Origin: Streptomyces cacaoi
GTDB lineage: Bacteria; Actinomycetota; Actinomycetes; Streptomycetales; Streptomycetaceae
Assembly (NCBI RefSeq): GCF_006539165.1
Contig: NZ_BJMM01000021.1
Coordinates: 62,001-126,000, forward strand
DNA: 64,000 nt
Direction of reading: 5' to 3'
Positions 54,034 through 63,548 of this stretch are shown here, piece by piece. Each line of letters starts with the position of its first letter. The first letter of the stretch is position 1. The position numbers and the translations under genes were made by a program. The notes beneath the pieces are model-generated. The model was not told the DNA's origin. It did not search any database and was given only the letters and a program-made list of their open reading frames with translations.

Positions 54034-55155
54034 TCACCGCAGCACGGTCCCCAGGAAGTCGCTGCCCAGACGGGCCACGGTCTTCAGGTCCATCTGGTAC
54101 TGCACATACCGCCCGCGCCGCCACGAGCAGATCAGCCCGGCCTTCTTCAGCACGGCGAGGTGGCGCGAGACCTCCGGGGAGCTCAGCTCGTAGTTCTCGG
54201 CCAGCTCGCTGGTGGTGTGCGGCGCGCGGGCGAGGCTGCGGCACAGCCGCATCCGCATCGGGTGGGCGAGCGCCGCCATCCGCAGCTGGAACTGTTCGAC
54301 GGACAGCGGCCCCGGCAGCTCGGGCCCGGCGATGGGGTAGTGCACGACGGGCCGCCAGCCGTGCCGGTGCAGCACGCTGAGGTGCGGCCACTCGTGCACG
54401 GACGGGATGAAGGCGACCCCGGCGCCCACGGCCGGGTCGACGGCCGTGGTCCGTGCGCTGATGAGCTTGTCCACCTCGATCCGGGTGCCGGACTCGTCCA
54501 GCGAGAGCGCCGGCGAGACGGCCTCGACGGTCGCCGCCAGTCCCCGGCGGCGCAGCAGTTCGGTCTTCTCCTGCGCGTCGGCGGCGAGCCGGCCGCGCAC
54601 CCGCTTCCAGGTGTCGGCGAAGAACGCCTGCTCGCAGTCCTCGAACAGGCGGCGTATCCAGGCGCGTACGCCGGGCGGGTCCTCCAGCAGCCGTGCGGTG
54701 AACCGCTGTTGCCCGGGCCCGCGTGCCGCCGCGAGGTCCATGGCACGCTCCCGCATCCGGGCGTCGGACAGCGGCGAGCGCAGGGCCGCCGAGCCGTACA
54801 GCGCGGAGCAGGTGAACTCCAGCGCGGCGGAGACGAACTCCTCGTCGTCCAGGCGGTCGAGCAGGTCCAGGTCGTCGGCGAGGGTGCGGCCGGGCCGGAC
54901 GGCCGGGTCGCGCAGGCCGGCGAACGGCAGCAGGATGTCGGAGGACGTGGAGCGCCACAGGAAGTCGGCCTCGCAGAGCCGGTCGGCGAGATCCTGTGGC
55001 AGCCCCGCGTTGACGGCGGTGGCCCAGCCCTGCACCCCGGGGTGGTGCCCGGGCTCGGACAGCGCGTGCAGCGCGGTGCCCAGCTCGGCCAGCGGCGAGG
55101 GGCTGAAGACGATGCGCTCGGGCGGCAGTCCGGCGATCTCGATGGACACGCTCAT
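54034..55155 (-). CDS. ArsR-type winged-helix regulator with large N-terminal DUF5937-like domain
   Basis: 373 residues. The N-terminal 250 residues are an all-helical domain beginning MSVSIEIAGLPPERIVFSPSPLAELGTALHAL, seen in many Streptomyces regulators. The C-terminal part carries an ArsR helix-turn-helix: LRMAALAHPMRMRLCRSLARAPHTTSELAENYELSSPEVSRHLAVLKKAGLICSWRRGRYVQYQM. Start ATG 55155 is 7 bases after CAGGAT; ATG 55164 is an alternative. It faces two perfect palindromes shared with a divergent small gene and is their obvious candidate ligand. The effector is unknown. Confidence 0.85.
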   Translation of the reverse strand: MSVSIEIAGLPPERIVFSPSPLAELGTALHALSEPGHHPGVQGWATAVNAGLPQDLADRLCEADFLWRSTSSDILLPFAGLRDPAVRPGRTLADDLDLLDRLDDEEFVSAALEFTCSALYGSAALRSPLSDARMRERAMDLAAARGPGQQRFTARLLEDPPGVRAWIRRLFEDCEQAFFADTWKRVRGRLAADAQEKTELLRRRGLAATVEAVSPALSLDESGTRIEVDKLISARTTAVDPAVGAGVAFIPSVHEWPHLSVLHRHGWRPVVHYPIAGPELPGPLSVEQFQLRMAALAHPMRMRLCRSLARAPHTTSELAENYELSSPEVSRHLAVLKKAGLICSWRRGRYVQYQMDLKTVARLGSDFLGTVLR

Positions 55156-55196
55156 GCCCTCCATCCTGCCGCGCCGATGCGGCGTTGACCTCGCCG

Positions 55197-55247
55197 ATTG
55201 ACGAGCGGCGTCAATCGACGACGGACCGATTGACGGCCTGCGTCAAT
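55197..55247. promoter_or_regulatory. Two identical-architecture palindromic operators
   Basis: ATTGACG-AGCGG-CGTCAAT (55197-55215) and ATTGACG-GCCTG-CGTCAAT (55229-55247) are both perfect 7-5-7 dyads with the same arms, 32 bp centre to centre (about three helical turns, same face). An extra half-site TTGAC lies at 55185-55189. They occupy the middle of the region between the divergent ArsR-type gene and the gene at 55288. Confidence 0.9.
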
Positions 55248-55287
55248 TCGCGTGCGGACCGCCGGGGCCGCGCCCACCGTCGACGGC

Positions 55288-55686
55288 ATGAGCATCGCAG
55301 CGCAGTACGCACTGGACACCTGGCGTCTCGCGGAGCAGGCGGCCAGGAAGGAGACGAGGAAGCGGCAGCACGACGCGGCGTCGACGGCACCGGCGGGCGG
55401 CAGCCGGCACGCGCCGGAGGGCGAGCGGATCCGCGCCGCCGCGCCCCCGCTGCCCGGCGCACACGAGGCGCACCTCCTGCGGGCCTGGTGGGTGGCCCGC
55501 CGCGAGGCCCGCAGGGCGCTGGGCCCGGCCGGCTCCGGCGCGAGGCACCTCTTCGCGGAGGCCGGGCGGCGGCACGACGGCGGGAACGACGGGCCCCGGG
55601 ACGGGAAGCGCGACGGGACGCCCGGCGGGAAGCCCGACGGGAAGCGCTCGTACCGGCCCCTCGGGCGGCGCGCGGGGAGGGCTTAG
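55288..55686 (+). CDS. Small hypothetical protein controlled by the double palindrome
   Basis: 132 residues, family not recognised. The N-terminus [22 protein letters not shown] is helical and amphipathic, and the middle contains [18 protein letters not shown]. The C-terminal third is Gly/Asp/Lys/Arg-rich and basic. No membrane helix or catalytic motif is seen. The ATG is 7 bases after CACCGT, consistent with a leaderless start. It is divergent from the ArsR-type regulator and 62 bases before the panC operon. GC skew in codon positions supports coding in the first 90 residues more than in the tail. Confidence 0.6.
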   Translation: MSIAAQYALDTWRLAEQAARKETRKRQHDAASTAPAGGSRHAPEGERIRAAAPPLPGAHEAHLLRAWWVARREARRALGPAGSGARHLFAEAGRRHDGGNDGPRDGKRDGTPGGKPDGKRSYRPLGRRAGRA

Positions 55687-55748
55687 CATGGCGTGGTCAC
55701 GTCCGGTACCGCCGATCGCGGACCGGAACGCTACGGAAGGCCGCTTTC

Positions 55749-56795
55749 GTGAATGCACAGCAACCCCCCTCCGACGGTGCCGCCGCGGCGCCGGCGCGGG
55801 CCGAGGACCGCCCCGCGCGGCTCTCGGTGGGCGTCGTCGGCGCGGGCCGGGTCGGCCCGGTCCTGGCGGCGGCGCTCCGACTGGCCGGGCACCGCCCGGT
55901 CGCGGCGTCCGGGGTCTCGGACGCCTCCCGCCGCCGCGTGGCCGAACTGCTGCCCGACATCCCGCTCGTCTCGCCCGACGAGGTGCTCGCCCGCGCCGAC
56001 CTGGTGCTGCTGACGGTCCCCGACGACGCGCTGCCCGACCTGGTGGCCGGGCTCGCCCGCACCGGCGCCGTGCGCCCCGGCCAGCTCCTGGTGCACACCT
56101 CCGGCCGGTTCGGCGCCCGGGTGCTGGACCCGGCGCTGCGGGCCGGTGCGCTGCCGCTGGCGCTGCACCCGGCGATGACGTTCACCGGCACCGCCGTCGA
56201 CATCCAGCGGCTGGCCGGCTGCTCGTTCGGGGTGACGGCGCCCGAGGAACTGCGGCTGGCCGCACAGGCGTTGGTCATCGAGATGGGCGGCGAGCCCGAG
56301 TGGGTCGCGGAGGAGAAGCGTCCGCTGTACCACGCGGCGCTGGCGCTCGGCGCGAACCATCTGGTCACGCTCGTCAACCAGGCCATGGACCTGCTGCGGG
56401 TCTCCGGTGTGCAGGCGCCCGACCGGATGCTCGGCCCGCTGCTGGGCGCGGCCCTGGACAACGCCCTGCGCTCCGGGGACGCCGCGCTGACCGGCCCCGT
56501 GGCGCGCGGCGACGCGGGCACCGTGGCCGCGCACGTCACCGAGCTGCGCGAGCACGCGCCGCAGACCGTGGCGGGCTATCTGGCGATGGCCCGCGCCACC
56601 GCCGACCGCGCACTCGCCGGCGGTCTCCTCAAGCCGGAGCTGGCCGAGGACCTGCTCGACGTCCTCGCGGGCGGCGCCTCCGGCGACGGCGGCCGGGACG
56701 GTCGCCGGGCGGACGAGGGAAACGGCGGCGAGGGGAACGGCCCCGGCGGCACCGGACCGGACGGCCCCCGCGACGAGGGGGAGGGTCCGGCATGA
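55749..56795 (+). CDS. Rossmann-like/DUF2520 NADP-dependent reductase-like protein
   Basis: 348 residues. Rossmann loop [24 protein letters not shown] (about 25-48), then [36 protein letters not shown] and a C-terminal helical DUF2520 domain ([19 protein letters not shown]). It precedes panC in many actinomycetes and has been proposed to supply a reductase activity in the pantothenate pathway (ketopantoate reductase-like), unproven. GTG 55749 has GGAAGG 8 bases upstream. It is coupled to panC through ATGA. The tail is Gly/Asp-rich. Confidence 0.85.
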   Translation: MNAQQPPSDGAAAAPARAEDRPARLSVGVVGAGRVGPVLAAALRLAGHRPVAASGVSDASRRRVAELLPDIPLVSPDEVLARADLVLLTVPDDALPDLVAGLARTGAVRPGQLLVHTSGRFGARVLDPALRAGALPLALHPAMTFTGTAVDIQRLAGCSFGVTAPEELRLAAQALVIEMGGEPEWVAEEKRPLYHAALALGANHLVTLVNQAMDLLRVSGVQAPDRMLGPLLGAALDNALRSGDAALTGPVARGDAGTVAAHVTELREHAPQTVAGYLAMARATADRALAGGLLKPELAEDLLDVLAGGASGDGGRDGRRADEGNGGEGNGPGGTGPDGPRDEGEGPA

Positions 56796-57736
56796 CCCCG
56801 CGTATCGCCACGACCGCGGCGGAACTGCGCGGCGACGCGCCCCACGGCACCGACGGCGCCTCCTCTCCGGCCGCCGGGCCCGGCGCGGCTCCCCGTACCC
56901 GGGCGGTCGTGATGACCATGGGCGCCCTGCACGAGGGCCACGCCGCGCTGATCCGCGCGGCCCGCCGGACGGCCGGGCCCGAGGGCCAGGTCGTGGTGAC
57001 GGTCTTCGTCAATCCGCTCCAGTTCGGCGCGGGCGAGGACCTAGACCGCTATCCCCGCACCCTGGAAGCCGATCTGGCCGTCGCCGGCAAGGAGGGCGCG
57101 GACGTGCTGTTCGCCCCGTCCGTCGACGAGGTCTACCCCGGCGGCGATCCCCAGGTGCGCCTCGCGGCGGGCCCGATGGGCGAGGTCCTGGAGGGCGCGT
57201 CCCGGCCGGGGCACTTCGACGGGATGCTCACGGTGGTGGCCAAGCTGCTCCATCTCACGGCGCCCGATGTGGCCTTCTTCGGCCAGAAGGACGCCCAGCA
57301 GCTCGCCCTCGTCCGCCGCATGGTGCGGGACCTCAACTTCCCCGTGACGGTCGTCGGCGTCCCCACCGTCCGCGAGGAGGACGGGCTGGCGCTCTCCAGC
57401 CGCAACGTCTACCTCTCCGCCGCCGACCGCGGCACCGCGCTGGCCCTCTCCCGGGCGCTGGCAGCGGGCGAGCGCGCCGTCGCGCACGGGCCCGACGCCG
57501 TGCTGGCCGCGGCCCGCGCGGAACTGGACGCCGCGGCCGGGCTGCGCACCGACTACGTGGCGCTCGTCGAACCGGAGGGGTTCACCCCGGTCAGCGGGCA
57601 GCGGTGGCGCGGCGAGGCGGTGCTCGCGCTCGCCGCGCACGTCGGCGGCACCCGGCTGATCGACAACGTCCCGCTCCGCTTCGGCACCGGCAGCGGCCCG
57701 GCGCCCGCCGCCGCGGACGCCGGAGGAGCCCGGTGA
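56792..57736 (+). CDS. panC: Pantothenate synthetase
   Basis: 314 residues. It joins pantoate and beta-alanine with ATP. Motifs: [68 protein letters not shown] and [12 protein letters not shown] overlaps the previous stop (ATGA) with GGGGGAGGG upstream. A non-conserved insert lies near residues 15-35. The next gene, nadB, is coupled by GTGA. Confidence 0.95.
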   Translation: MTPRIATTAAELRGDAPHGTDGASSPAAGPGAAPRTRAVVMTMGALHEGHAALIRAARRTAGPEGQVVVTVFVNPLQFGAGEDLDRYPRTLEADLAVAGKEGADVLFAPSVDEVYPGGDPQVRLAAGPMGEVLEGASRPGHFDGMLTVVAKLLHLTAPDVAFFGQKDAQQLALVRRMVRDLNFPVTVVGVPTVREEDGLALSSRNVYLSAADRGTALALSRALAAGERAVAHGPDAVLAAARAELDAAAGLRTDYVALVEPEGFTPVSGQRWRGEAVLALAAHVGGTRLIDNVPLRFGTGSGPAPAAADAGGAR

Positions 57737-59538
57737 CCGGCGCGGGGCCGCTGACGGCGCCCGAGCCGGGCTGGAGCATCGAGGCGGACGTGGTCGTCGT
57801 CGGCTCCGGCGTCGCCGGGCTGACGGCGGCCCTGCGCTGCGCCGCCACCGGCGCCCGCACCGTCGTCGTCACCAAGGCCCGGCTGGACGACGGCTCGACC
57901 CGCTGGGCGCAGGGCGGGATAGCGGCGGCCCTCGGCGAGGGCGACACCCCCGAGCAGCACTGCGCCGACACCCTGGAGGCCGGCGCCGGGCTGTGCGACG
58001 AGGAAGCCGTGCGCACGCTGGTGACCGAGGGCCCGCGGGCCGTGCGGCGGCTGATCGAGGCCGGCGCCCGCTTCGACACCTCGGCGCCGGACGGCCCCCT
58101 CGCGCTCACCCGGGAGGGCGGCCACCACCGCAACCGCATCGCACACGCCGGCGGCGACGCCACCGGAGCCGAGATCTCCCGCGCCCTGGTGGCCGCGATA
58201 CGCGGCCGTCCCGGGCTCCGCACCGTCGAGAACGCGCTCGTCCTCGACCTTCTGCGGGACGCCGCGGGGCGCACGGCGGGCGTCACCCTGCACGTGATGG
58301 GCGAGGGCCGGCACGACGGCGTCGGCGCCGTGCACGCGCCGGCCGTCGTCCTGGCGACCGGCGGCATGGGGCAGGTGTTCGCCGCGACGACGAACCCGGC
58401 CGTCTCCACGGGGGACGGCGTGGCCCTCGCGCTGCGCGCCGGCGCCGAGGTCGCCGATCTGGAGTTCGTCCAGTTCCACCCGACCGTGCTGTATCTCGGC
58501 CCGGATGCCGAGGGGCAGCAGCCGCTCATCTCCGAGGCGGTACGCGGCGAGGGCGCCCACCTGGTGGACGCGGACGGTGTGCGCTTCATGGAGGGCCGGC
58601 ACCCGCTGGCCGAACTGGCGCCCCGCGACGTCGTCGCCAAGGGCATCATGCGGCACGCCGCGGCCCTCGGCACCGACCACATGTTCCTGGACGGGCGGCA
58701 CTTCGGCGCCGCCCTGTGGGAGCACCGCTTCCCGACGATCCTCGCCGCCTGCCGCTCGCACGGCATCGACCCGGTGACCACGCCCGTCCCCGTCGCGCCC
58801 GCGGCGCACTACGCCAGCGGCGGCGTCCGCACGGACCTGCACGGCCGCACGACCGTGCCGGGGCTGTACGCCTGCGGCGAGGTCGCCTGCACCGGCGTGC
58901 ACGGCGCCAACCGGCTGGCCTCCAACAGCCTGCTGGAGGGCCTGGTGTTCGCCGAGCGCATCGCGGCGGCTCTGCGCCGCCCGGGGCCCGCGCCCGCCGG
59001 GCGGCCGGTCCCGTGGGCGGCCGGGCGCACCCCGCTCCTGCCCGCCGAGGCCCGCACGGAGATCCAGCGGGTGATGACGCGCGGCGCCGGTGTGCTGCGC
59101 TCCGATGCGAGCCTGCGCGAGGCGGCGGCCCGGCTGTCGGCCCTCGCCGGGGAGGCCGCCGGGACGCCCGGCGCCTCCGGCAAGCCCGCCGAGCCGGGCG
59201 TCGAGAGCTGGGAGACGACGAACCTGCATCTCGTCGCGCGGGTCCTCGTCCAGGCCGCGCTGCGCCGCGAGGAGACCCGGGGCTGCCACTGGCGCGAGGA
59301 CCACCCCGAGCGCGACGACGACCGCTGGCGCCGCCACCTGATCGTCACAGCCGCAGGCCCAGGTGCAGGCACTGGCACAGGCACCGGCGCACCCACCGGC
59401 ACAGCCGCAGACACCAGCACCGGCACGAGTACCGGCACCGATACCGGCACCGGCACCGGCACCGGCTTTCCGCCCACCGTCCGACCCACCGCATCGACCG
59501 CTTTCCCGCCGGTCGTCACCGAGGAGCAGCAACAGTGA
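57733..59538 (+). CDS. nadB: L-aspartate oxidase with Gly/Thr-repeat C-terminus
   Basis: 601 residues. A flavoenzyme oxidising aspartate to iminoaspartate in de novo NAD synthesis. FAD loop [27 protein letters not shown]; the active-site segment [10 protein letters not shown]; and [35 protein letters not shown]. The last 60 residues are Gly/Thr repeats from hexanucleotide ACCGGC units (59371-59465) and lie outside the fold. No nadA is present in the window. GTG 57733 overlaps the panC stop, with CGGAGGAG upstream. Confidence 0.95.
   Translation: MTGAGPLTAPEPGWSIEADVVVVGSGVAGLTAALRCAATGARTVVVTKARLDDGSTRWAQGGIAAALGEGDTPEQHCADTLEAGAGLCDEEAVRTLVTEGPRAVRRLIEAGARFDTSAPDGPLALTREGGHHRNRIAHAGGDATGAEISRALVAAIRGRPGLRTVENALVLDLLRDAAGRTAGVTLHVMGEGRHDGVGAVHAPAVVLATGGMGQVFAATTNPAVSTGDGVALALRAGAEVADLEFVQFHPTVLYLGPDAEGQQPLISEAVRGEGAHLVDADGVRFMEGRHPLAELAPRDVVAKGIMRHAAALGTDHMFLDGRHFGAALWEHRFPTILAACRSHGIDPVTTPVPVAPAAHYASGGVRTDLHGRTTVPGLYACGEVACTGVHGANRLASNSLLEGLVFAERIAAALRRPGPAPAGRPVPWAAGRTPLLPAEARTEIQRVMTRGAGVLRSDASLREAAARLSALAGEAAGTPGASGKPAEPGVESWETTNLHLVARVLVQAALRREETRGCHWREDHPERDDDRWRRHLIVTAAGPGAGTGTGTGAPTGTAADTSTGTSTGTDTGTGTGTGFPPTVRPTASTAFPPVVTEEQQQ
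59363..59465 (+). repeat. ACCGGC/GGCACC hexanucleotide-type array at the 3' end of nadB
   Basis: About 100 bases of 6-bp units encode alternating Gly-Thr with Ala/Ser/Asp interruptions. The unit length keeps the frame, so copy-number change would lengthen or shorten the tail without disrupting nadC coupling. Confidence 0.7.
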
Positions 59539-60575
59539 CCGACGACCTTCCCCTCCTCCAGATCGGCACGGGCCCGCCCGCGCCCGCACCCGAGGCCGGT
59601 GGCTGCGGCTGCGGCTGCGGGGACGCCGACCCCGACGGTGCGGACGGGCTCGACCCGCTGGAGTGCGGCCTCGACCCCGATCTCGCCCAGCTGCTCGCGG
59701 AGTCGGGGCTCGACCCGGTGCAGGTGGAGGACATCGCCCATCTGGCGATCGAGGAGGACCTCGACCGCGGGGTCGACGTCACCAGCGTCGCCACCGTCCC
59801 CGAGGACGCCGTCGCCACCGCCGACTTCACCGCGCGCGCGGCCGGCACGGTGGCGGGCCTGCGCGTGGCCGAGGCCGTGCTGTCCGTCGTGTGCACCGAC
59901 GAGTTCGAGGTCGAGCGGCACGCCCTGGACGGCGACCGTGTCGGCCCCGGCGACAAGCTGCTCACCGTCCGCACCCGCACCCGCGATCTGCTCACCGCCG
60001 AGCGCAGCGCCCTCAACCTGCTGTGCCACCTCTCCGGCATCGCCACCGCGACCCGCGCCTGGGCGGACGCCCTCCAGGGCACGAAGGCGCGGGTGCGCGA
60101 CACCCGGAAGACGACGCCCGGGCTGCGTGCCCTGGAGAAGTACGCGGTGCGCTGCGGCGGCGGCGTCAACCACCGCATGTCGCTCTCGGACGCCGCGCTC
60201 ATCAAGGACAACCACGTGGTGGCGGCCGGCGGCGTCGCGGAGGCGTTCGCCCGGGTGCGCGCCGAATTCCCGGACGTCCCCATCGAGGTGGAGGTGGACC
60301 GGCTCGACCAGATCCCCGCCGTCCTCGACCAGGGCGCGGATCTGCTCCTGCTGGACAACTTCACCCCCGGGCTGACGGCCGAGGCGGTCACCCTGGTCGC
60401 GGGCCGCGCCCAACTGGAGTCCTCCGGCCGGCTCACCCTCGACAACGCCGCCGAATACGCCGCCACCGGCGTCGACTTCCTCGCCGTCGGCGCGCTCACC
60501 CACTCCTCCCCGGTCCTGGACATCGGGCTCGACCTGCGCGAGGAGCCCGCGACGGCCGCGGGGGAGGACGCCTGA
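59535..60575 (+). CDS. nadC: Nicotinate-nucleotide diphosphorylase (carboxylating)
   Basis: 346 residues. It makes nicotinate mononucleotide from quinolinate and PRPP. Motifs: DRGVDVTSVATVPEDAVATADF, NLLCHLSGIATATRAW, RDTRKTTPGLRALEKYAVRCGGGVNHRMSLSDAALIKDNH and LDNFTPG. The first 45 residues are an extension with a GGCGCGCGD cysteine cluster that is not part of the normal fold. The GTG overlaps the nadB stop. nadC and coaX overlap by one base (TGATG). Confidence 0.95.
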   Translation: MTDDLPLLQIGTGPPAPAPEAGGCGCGCGDADPDGADGLDPLECGLDPDLAQLLAESGLDPVQVEDIAHLAIEEDLDRGVDVTSVATVPEDAVATADFTARAAGTVAGLRVAEAVLSVVCTDEFEVERHALDGDRVGPGDKLLTVRTRTRDLLTAERSALNLLCHLSGIATATRAWADALQGTKARVRDTRKTTPGLRALEKYAVRCGGGVNHRMSLSDAALIKDNHVVAAGGVAEAFARVRAEFPDVPIEVEVDRLDQIPAVLDQGADLLLLDNFTPGLTAEAVTLVAGRAQLESSGRLTLDNAAEYAATGVDFLAVGALTHSSPVLDIGLDLREEPATAAGEDA

Positions 60576-61372
60576 TGCTGCTGACCATCGACGTGGGCAA
60601 CACCCACACCGTGCTGGGCCTGTTCGACGGGGAGGAGATCGTCGAGCACTGGCGCATCTCCACCGACGCGCGCCGCACCGCCGACGAACTCGCCGTCCTC
60701 CTCCAGGGCTTGATGGGGATGCACCCGCTGCTGGGCGAGGAGCTGGGCGACAACATCGAGGGCATCGCCATCTGTTCGACGGTGCCGTCCGTCCTGCACG
60801 AGCTGCGCGAGGTGACCCGGCGCTACTACGGCGACATCCCGGCCGTCCTGGTCGAGCCCGGCGTCAAGACGGGCGTGCCGATCCTCATGGACAACCCCAA
60901 GGAGGTCGGCGCCGACCGCATCATCAACGCCCTCGCGGCCGTCGAACTGTACGGCGGGCCCTGCGTGGTGGTGGACTTCGGCACGGCGACGACGTTCGAC
61001 GCGGTCTCGGCGCGCGGCGAGTACGTCGGCGGCGTCATCGCCCCCGGCATCGAGATCTCCGTCGACGCGCTGGGCATGCGCGGCGCCCAGCTGCGCAAGA
61101 TCGAGATCGCCCGTCCGCGCAGCGTGATCGGCAAGAACACCGTCGAGGCCATGCAGTCCGGCATCGTGCACGGTTTCGCCGGGCAGGTCGACGGCGTCGT
61201 GAGCCGGATGGCGGCCGAACTCGCCGACGACCCCGACGAGGTGACGGTGATCGCCACCGGCGGTCTCGCCCCGATGGTGCTGGGCGAGGCGACCGTGATC
61301 GACGAACACGAGCCCTGGCTCACCCTCATCGGCCTGCGGCTGGTCTACGAGCGCAACATCGACCGCGGCTGA
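60575..61372 (+). CDS. coaX: Type III pantothenate kinase
   Basis: 265 residues. It phosphorylates pantothenate in CoA synthesis. ASKHA-fold motifs: LLTIDVGNTHTVLGLFDG (phosphate 1), NPKEVGADRIINALAA, VVVDFGTATTFDAVSARGEYVGGVIAPG (phosphate 2) and VIATGGLAP (adenosine). Type III enzymes use a monovalent cation and are not inhibited by CoA. It is the last gene of the DUF2520-panC-nadB-nadC-coaX operon, followed by a hairpin terminator. Confidence 0.95.
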   Translation: MLLTIDVGNTHTVLGLFDGEEIVEHWRISTDARRTADELAVLLQGLMGMHPLLGEELGDNIEGIAICSTVPSVLHELREVTRRYYGDIPAVLVEPGVKTGVPILMDNPKEVGADRIINALAAVELYGGPCVVVDFGTATTFDAVSARGEYVGGVIAPGIEISVDALGMRGAQLRKIEIARPRSVIGKNTVEAMQSGIVHGFAGQVDGVVSRMAAELADDPDEVTVIATGGLAPMVLGEATVIDEHEPWLTLIGLRLVYERNIDRG

Positions 61373-61461
61373 CAGCGCGCACCGCGCACCGCACGCCGCG
61401 CACCGCCGCCGCCCGCCGCACCGTCGGCACGTACCGGCAGCACGCGCGCCAGGCACGGAAG

Positions 61462-61496
61462 AGGCCGCTTCCCCGACCCCCCCAGGGAGGCGGCCT
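61462..61496 (+). terminator. Hairpin terminator after the cofactor operon
   Basis: AGGCCGCTTCCC (61462-61473) pairs with GGGAGGCGGCCT (61485-61496) with one G-T wobble, followed by a weak TTACC tract. It lies about 90 bases after the coaX stop. Confidence 0.75.
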
Positions 61497-61608
61497 TACC
61501 TGTCAAATACCCCTGAAAATCGGGCGATCGGGATTCATGTGGCATAAACCGCCACGCCGGGTCGTATCGATACGCACAGGTGGCCGATACCGCCCGTATC
61601 GTCGCCCC

Positions 61609-62607
61609 ATGCCCACCCCACACGGTTCCCGAGGCGGCGTGGCGTTCAGCGCGGACGAGCTGCGGGTGCTCAGCGGCGCTCTCGCCATCGCCCTCCAGTC
61701 CGAAGCCGATCCCGAGGAGGTGCGGGAATTCCTGCGCCTCGCAGAGGCCGTGGAGGAGACGGTCCGCGAGGGACATCGGCAGCGGACCTTCCAGCTCGCC
61801 GATCTCGCCCGCTACCGCGAAGCGCTGCCCGGCGCGGCGCTCGGCTACCTCGAACAGCTCGAAGCGGCCCTCACCACCGGCTATCTGCCCCGCCCCGACG
61901 ACCTCGCGGCCCTGCGCGGGCTGTGCGAAGCGGCCGTCGGCGACCGCGAACGCGCCCGCCGCACCACACTGCTCAGCCGCTGCGAGACCCTCGCGTCCCG
62001 CACCGTCCGCACCCGTCCGCGCCTCCCCTCCGGCCGCCTGCCGTCCGCGACCCGCGCCCCGGCACCGGACACCCCCACCGCCGACACCGCCGACACCGCA
62101 GGCACCGTCCACGAACCCGCCCCGGCCCCGGACGAACCCGACCCCGAGGCCCCCGCACCGCCCGCCGAAGCCGAGCACACCCAGCTGCCCCCGGACACAC
62201 ACCCCGAACCGGCCCCCGCCCCGGCCGCGGACGCCGACGACCGCGGGCCGGCGCAGGAATCCGGCCAGGAGGCGAACGGGGAGCCGGGACGCGGAACCGC
62301 CCGGGAGCAGGGCCCTGATTCCGGCCAGGAGCCGGGTGGCGCGAGCGGCGGGGACGCGGGCGGGAAGTCCGGCCGGGGGCCCGGCCCCACCGCTCCGGCC
62401 GCACAGGCCGGCTCGGTGCCTCCGCGCCCGCGCCGCCCGGTGCCGACCCCGGCGGAGGTCTTCCCGCCCCGGCGCTCCGCCCGCTCCGCGCGGCGCAAGG
62501 GCGTGCGGGCCGTGCCGGGGCAGGCCGGGGAGCAGCGGGGGCAACGGCCTGCCGGAGCCGGGGCCTCCGGCGCGGCGGCCGGGGTGAGGCACCCCGTTCC
62601 GGCCTGA
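61609..62607 (+). CDS. Hypothetical protein with helical head and long disordered tail
   Basis: 332 residues. The first 125 are ordered: FSADELRVLSGALAIALQSEADPEEVREFLRLAEAVEETVREGHRQRTFQLADLARYREALPGAALGYLEQLEAAL, rich in helices. From 135 onward the sequence is Pro/Ala/Glu/Gly-rich and likely disordered. The head recurs in Streptomyces next to coaX as I recall, but no function is known. ATG 61609 is 6 bases after TATCGT, so a leaderless start is likely. Confidence 0.7.
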   Translation: MPTPHGSRGGVAFSADELRVLSGALAIALQSEADPEEVREFLRLAEAVEETVREGHRQRTFQLADLARYREALPGAALGYLEQLEAALTTGYLPRPDDLAALRGLCEAAVGDRERARRTTLLSRCETLASRTVRTRPRLPSGRLPSATRAPAPDTPTADTADTAGTVHEPAPAPDEPDPEAPAPPAEAEHTQLPPDTHPEPAPAPAADADDRGPAQESGQEANGEPGRGTAREQGPDSGQEPGGASGGDAGGKSGRGPGPTAPAAQAGSVPPRPRRPVPTPAEVFPPRRSARSARRKGVRAVPGQAGEQRGQRPAGAGASGAAAGVRHPVPA

Positions 62608-62653
62608 ACCGCCCGCGCTACTCTGGACGCCTGTTCACCGAGGAGGCCGAGCC

Positions 62654-62824
62654 ATGGACTACGTCGCCGCACTCACCCCGCCCTTCGTGATGGCGGTGGC
62701 CTTCACCGCGCTGATCGTCACGATCGTCAAGACGCAGGGCGGCGCGAACAAGGCCAAGGAGGACGGCATCGTCGATGCCGCACTGGCCCGCGCCGAGGCC
62801 ACCCGCCAGAAGAGCGAGAACTGA
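62654..62824 (+). CDS. 56-residue single-span membrane protein
   Basis: A small gene with a good ribosome site (GAGGAGG) 7 bases before ATG 62654. The product is MDYVAALTPPF, then one membrane helix (about residues 11-27, VMAVAFTALIVTIVK), then a charged amphipathic helix (EDGIVDAALARAEATRQKSEN). A -10-like TACTCT lies near 62619-62624. The length, helix and charge pattern and promoter argue that it is real. Function unknown. Confidence 0.75.
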   Translation: MDYVAALTPPFVMAVAFTALIVTIVKTQGGANKAKEDGIVDAALARAEATRQKSEN

Positions 62825-62921
62825 CGGCACCGACCGGCACCGGCCGGTAGCCGTCGCCGGGCCCGGCTGTCCCGGCCGTCCCGGCCGCGGGCCCGCCGGG
62901 CCGTTCGTTCCGGCCACCGTC

Positions 62922-62986
62922 GAGCCGCCGGAACCGCGGCAGCGCCGCCGTGCGACAGCACGGCCGCCCCGCGGTTCCGGCGGCTC
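62922..62986. terminator. Very strong hairpin terminator
   Basis: An 18-bp perfect stem, GAGCCGCCGGAACCGCGG (62922-62939) with its complement (62969-62986), encloses a second hairpin (GCCGTGC/GCACGGC with a GACA loop). It follows the small membrane protein gene. Confidence 0.9.
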
Positions 62987-63080
62987 TTCGTATGGAGCGG
63001 CCGGTGAGCACGCCGCTGTCCGAGGCCCGGAGTGAATCCCGGCCAAAGTCTTGATTCGGACTTACCCGACGGTTTCCCCC

Positions 63081-63095
63081 TATTATTCTTGCGTG
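63081..63095 (+). promoter_or_regulatory. Leaderless promoter of the BlaI-type gene
   Basis: TATTAT (63081-63086), an excellent -10, is followed by 6 bases and the GTG start at 63093. The surrounding 63045-63092 is AT-rich. No ribosome-binding site is present. Confidence 0.65.
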
Positions 63096-63539
63096 CCGAG
63101 GCCGCTGGGAGAGTTGGAAGACGCCGTGATGAGCCGGGTATGGCGCTGGAACCGCCCGGTCACCGTGCGGGAAGTTCTTGAGGACCTGCAACAGGAACGC
63201 ACCGTCGCCTACACGACGGTGATGACCGTGATGGACAACCTCCGTCAGAAGGGCTGGCTGCGCCGGGATCAGGAAGGCCGGGCCTATCGATATGCGGCGG
63301 TCTCCACCCGGGCCGCTTACTCGGCGGCCCTCATGAACGAGGCGTGGTCGGCCAGTGACAACCCGGCAGCGGCGCTTGTCGACTTCTTCGGGATGATGTC
63401 GCCGGAACAGGTCGAGGTGCTCCGCGACGCCTTGCGTGTCGTACAGCTGAACGGCGTCCATGTCGAGACCCCGCCGGAACGTCCCGGAGAAGGCGGGGCA
63501 GAAGCCCCCGGTGACCGGGACGGGGCGGACGGGCGATAG
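63093..63539 (+). CDS. BlaI/MecI/CopY-family transcriptional regulator
   Basis: 148 residues. Winged-helix repressor core: LGELEDAVMSRVWRWNRPVTVREVLEDLQQERTVAYTTVMTVMDNLRQKGWLRRDQEGRAYRYAAVST, then a dimerisation tail. In staphylococci relatives are cleaved by a BlaR-type protease; no blaR or beta-lactamase gene is nearby, so it probably controls something else. The GTG at 63093 is set by the leaderless promoter. The C-terminal 25 residues are Gly/Glu/Asp-rich. Confidence 0.87.
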   Translation: MPRPLGELEDAVMSRVWRWNRPVTVREVLEDLQQERTVAYTTVMTVMDNLRQKGWLRRDQEGRAYRYAAVSTRAAYSAALMNEAWSASDNPAAALVDFFGMMSPEQVEVLRDALRVVQLNGVHVETPPERPGEGGAEAPGDRDGADGR

Positions 63540-63548
63540 CGTCCGTTC

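Noticed and set aside
61373-61440. CGCGCACCGC-rich tract after coaX as a structural RNA or repeat element
   Set aside because: Simple-sequence GC tract with no consistent pairing beyond the adjacent terminator.
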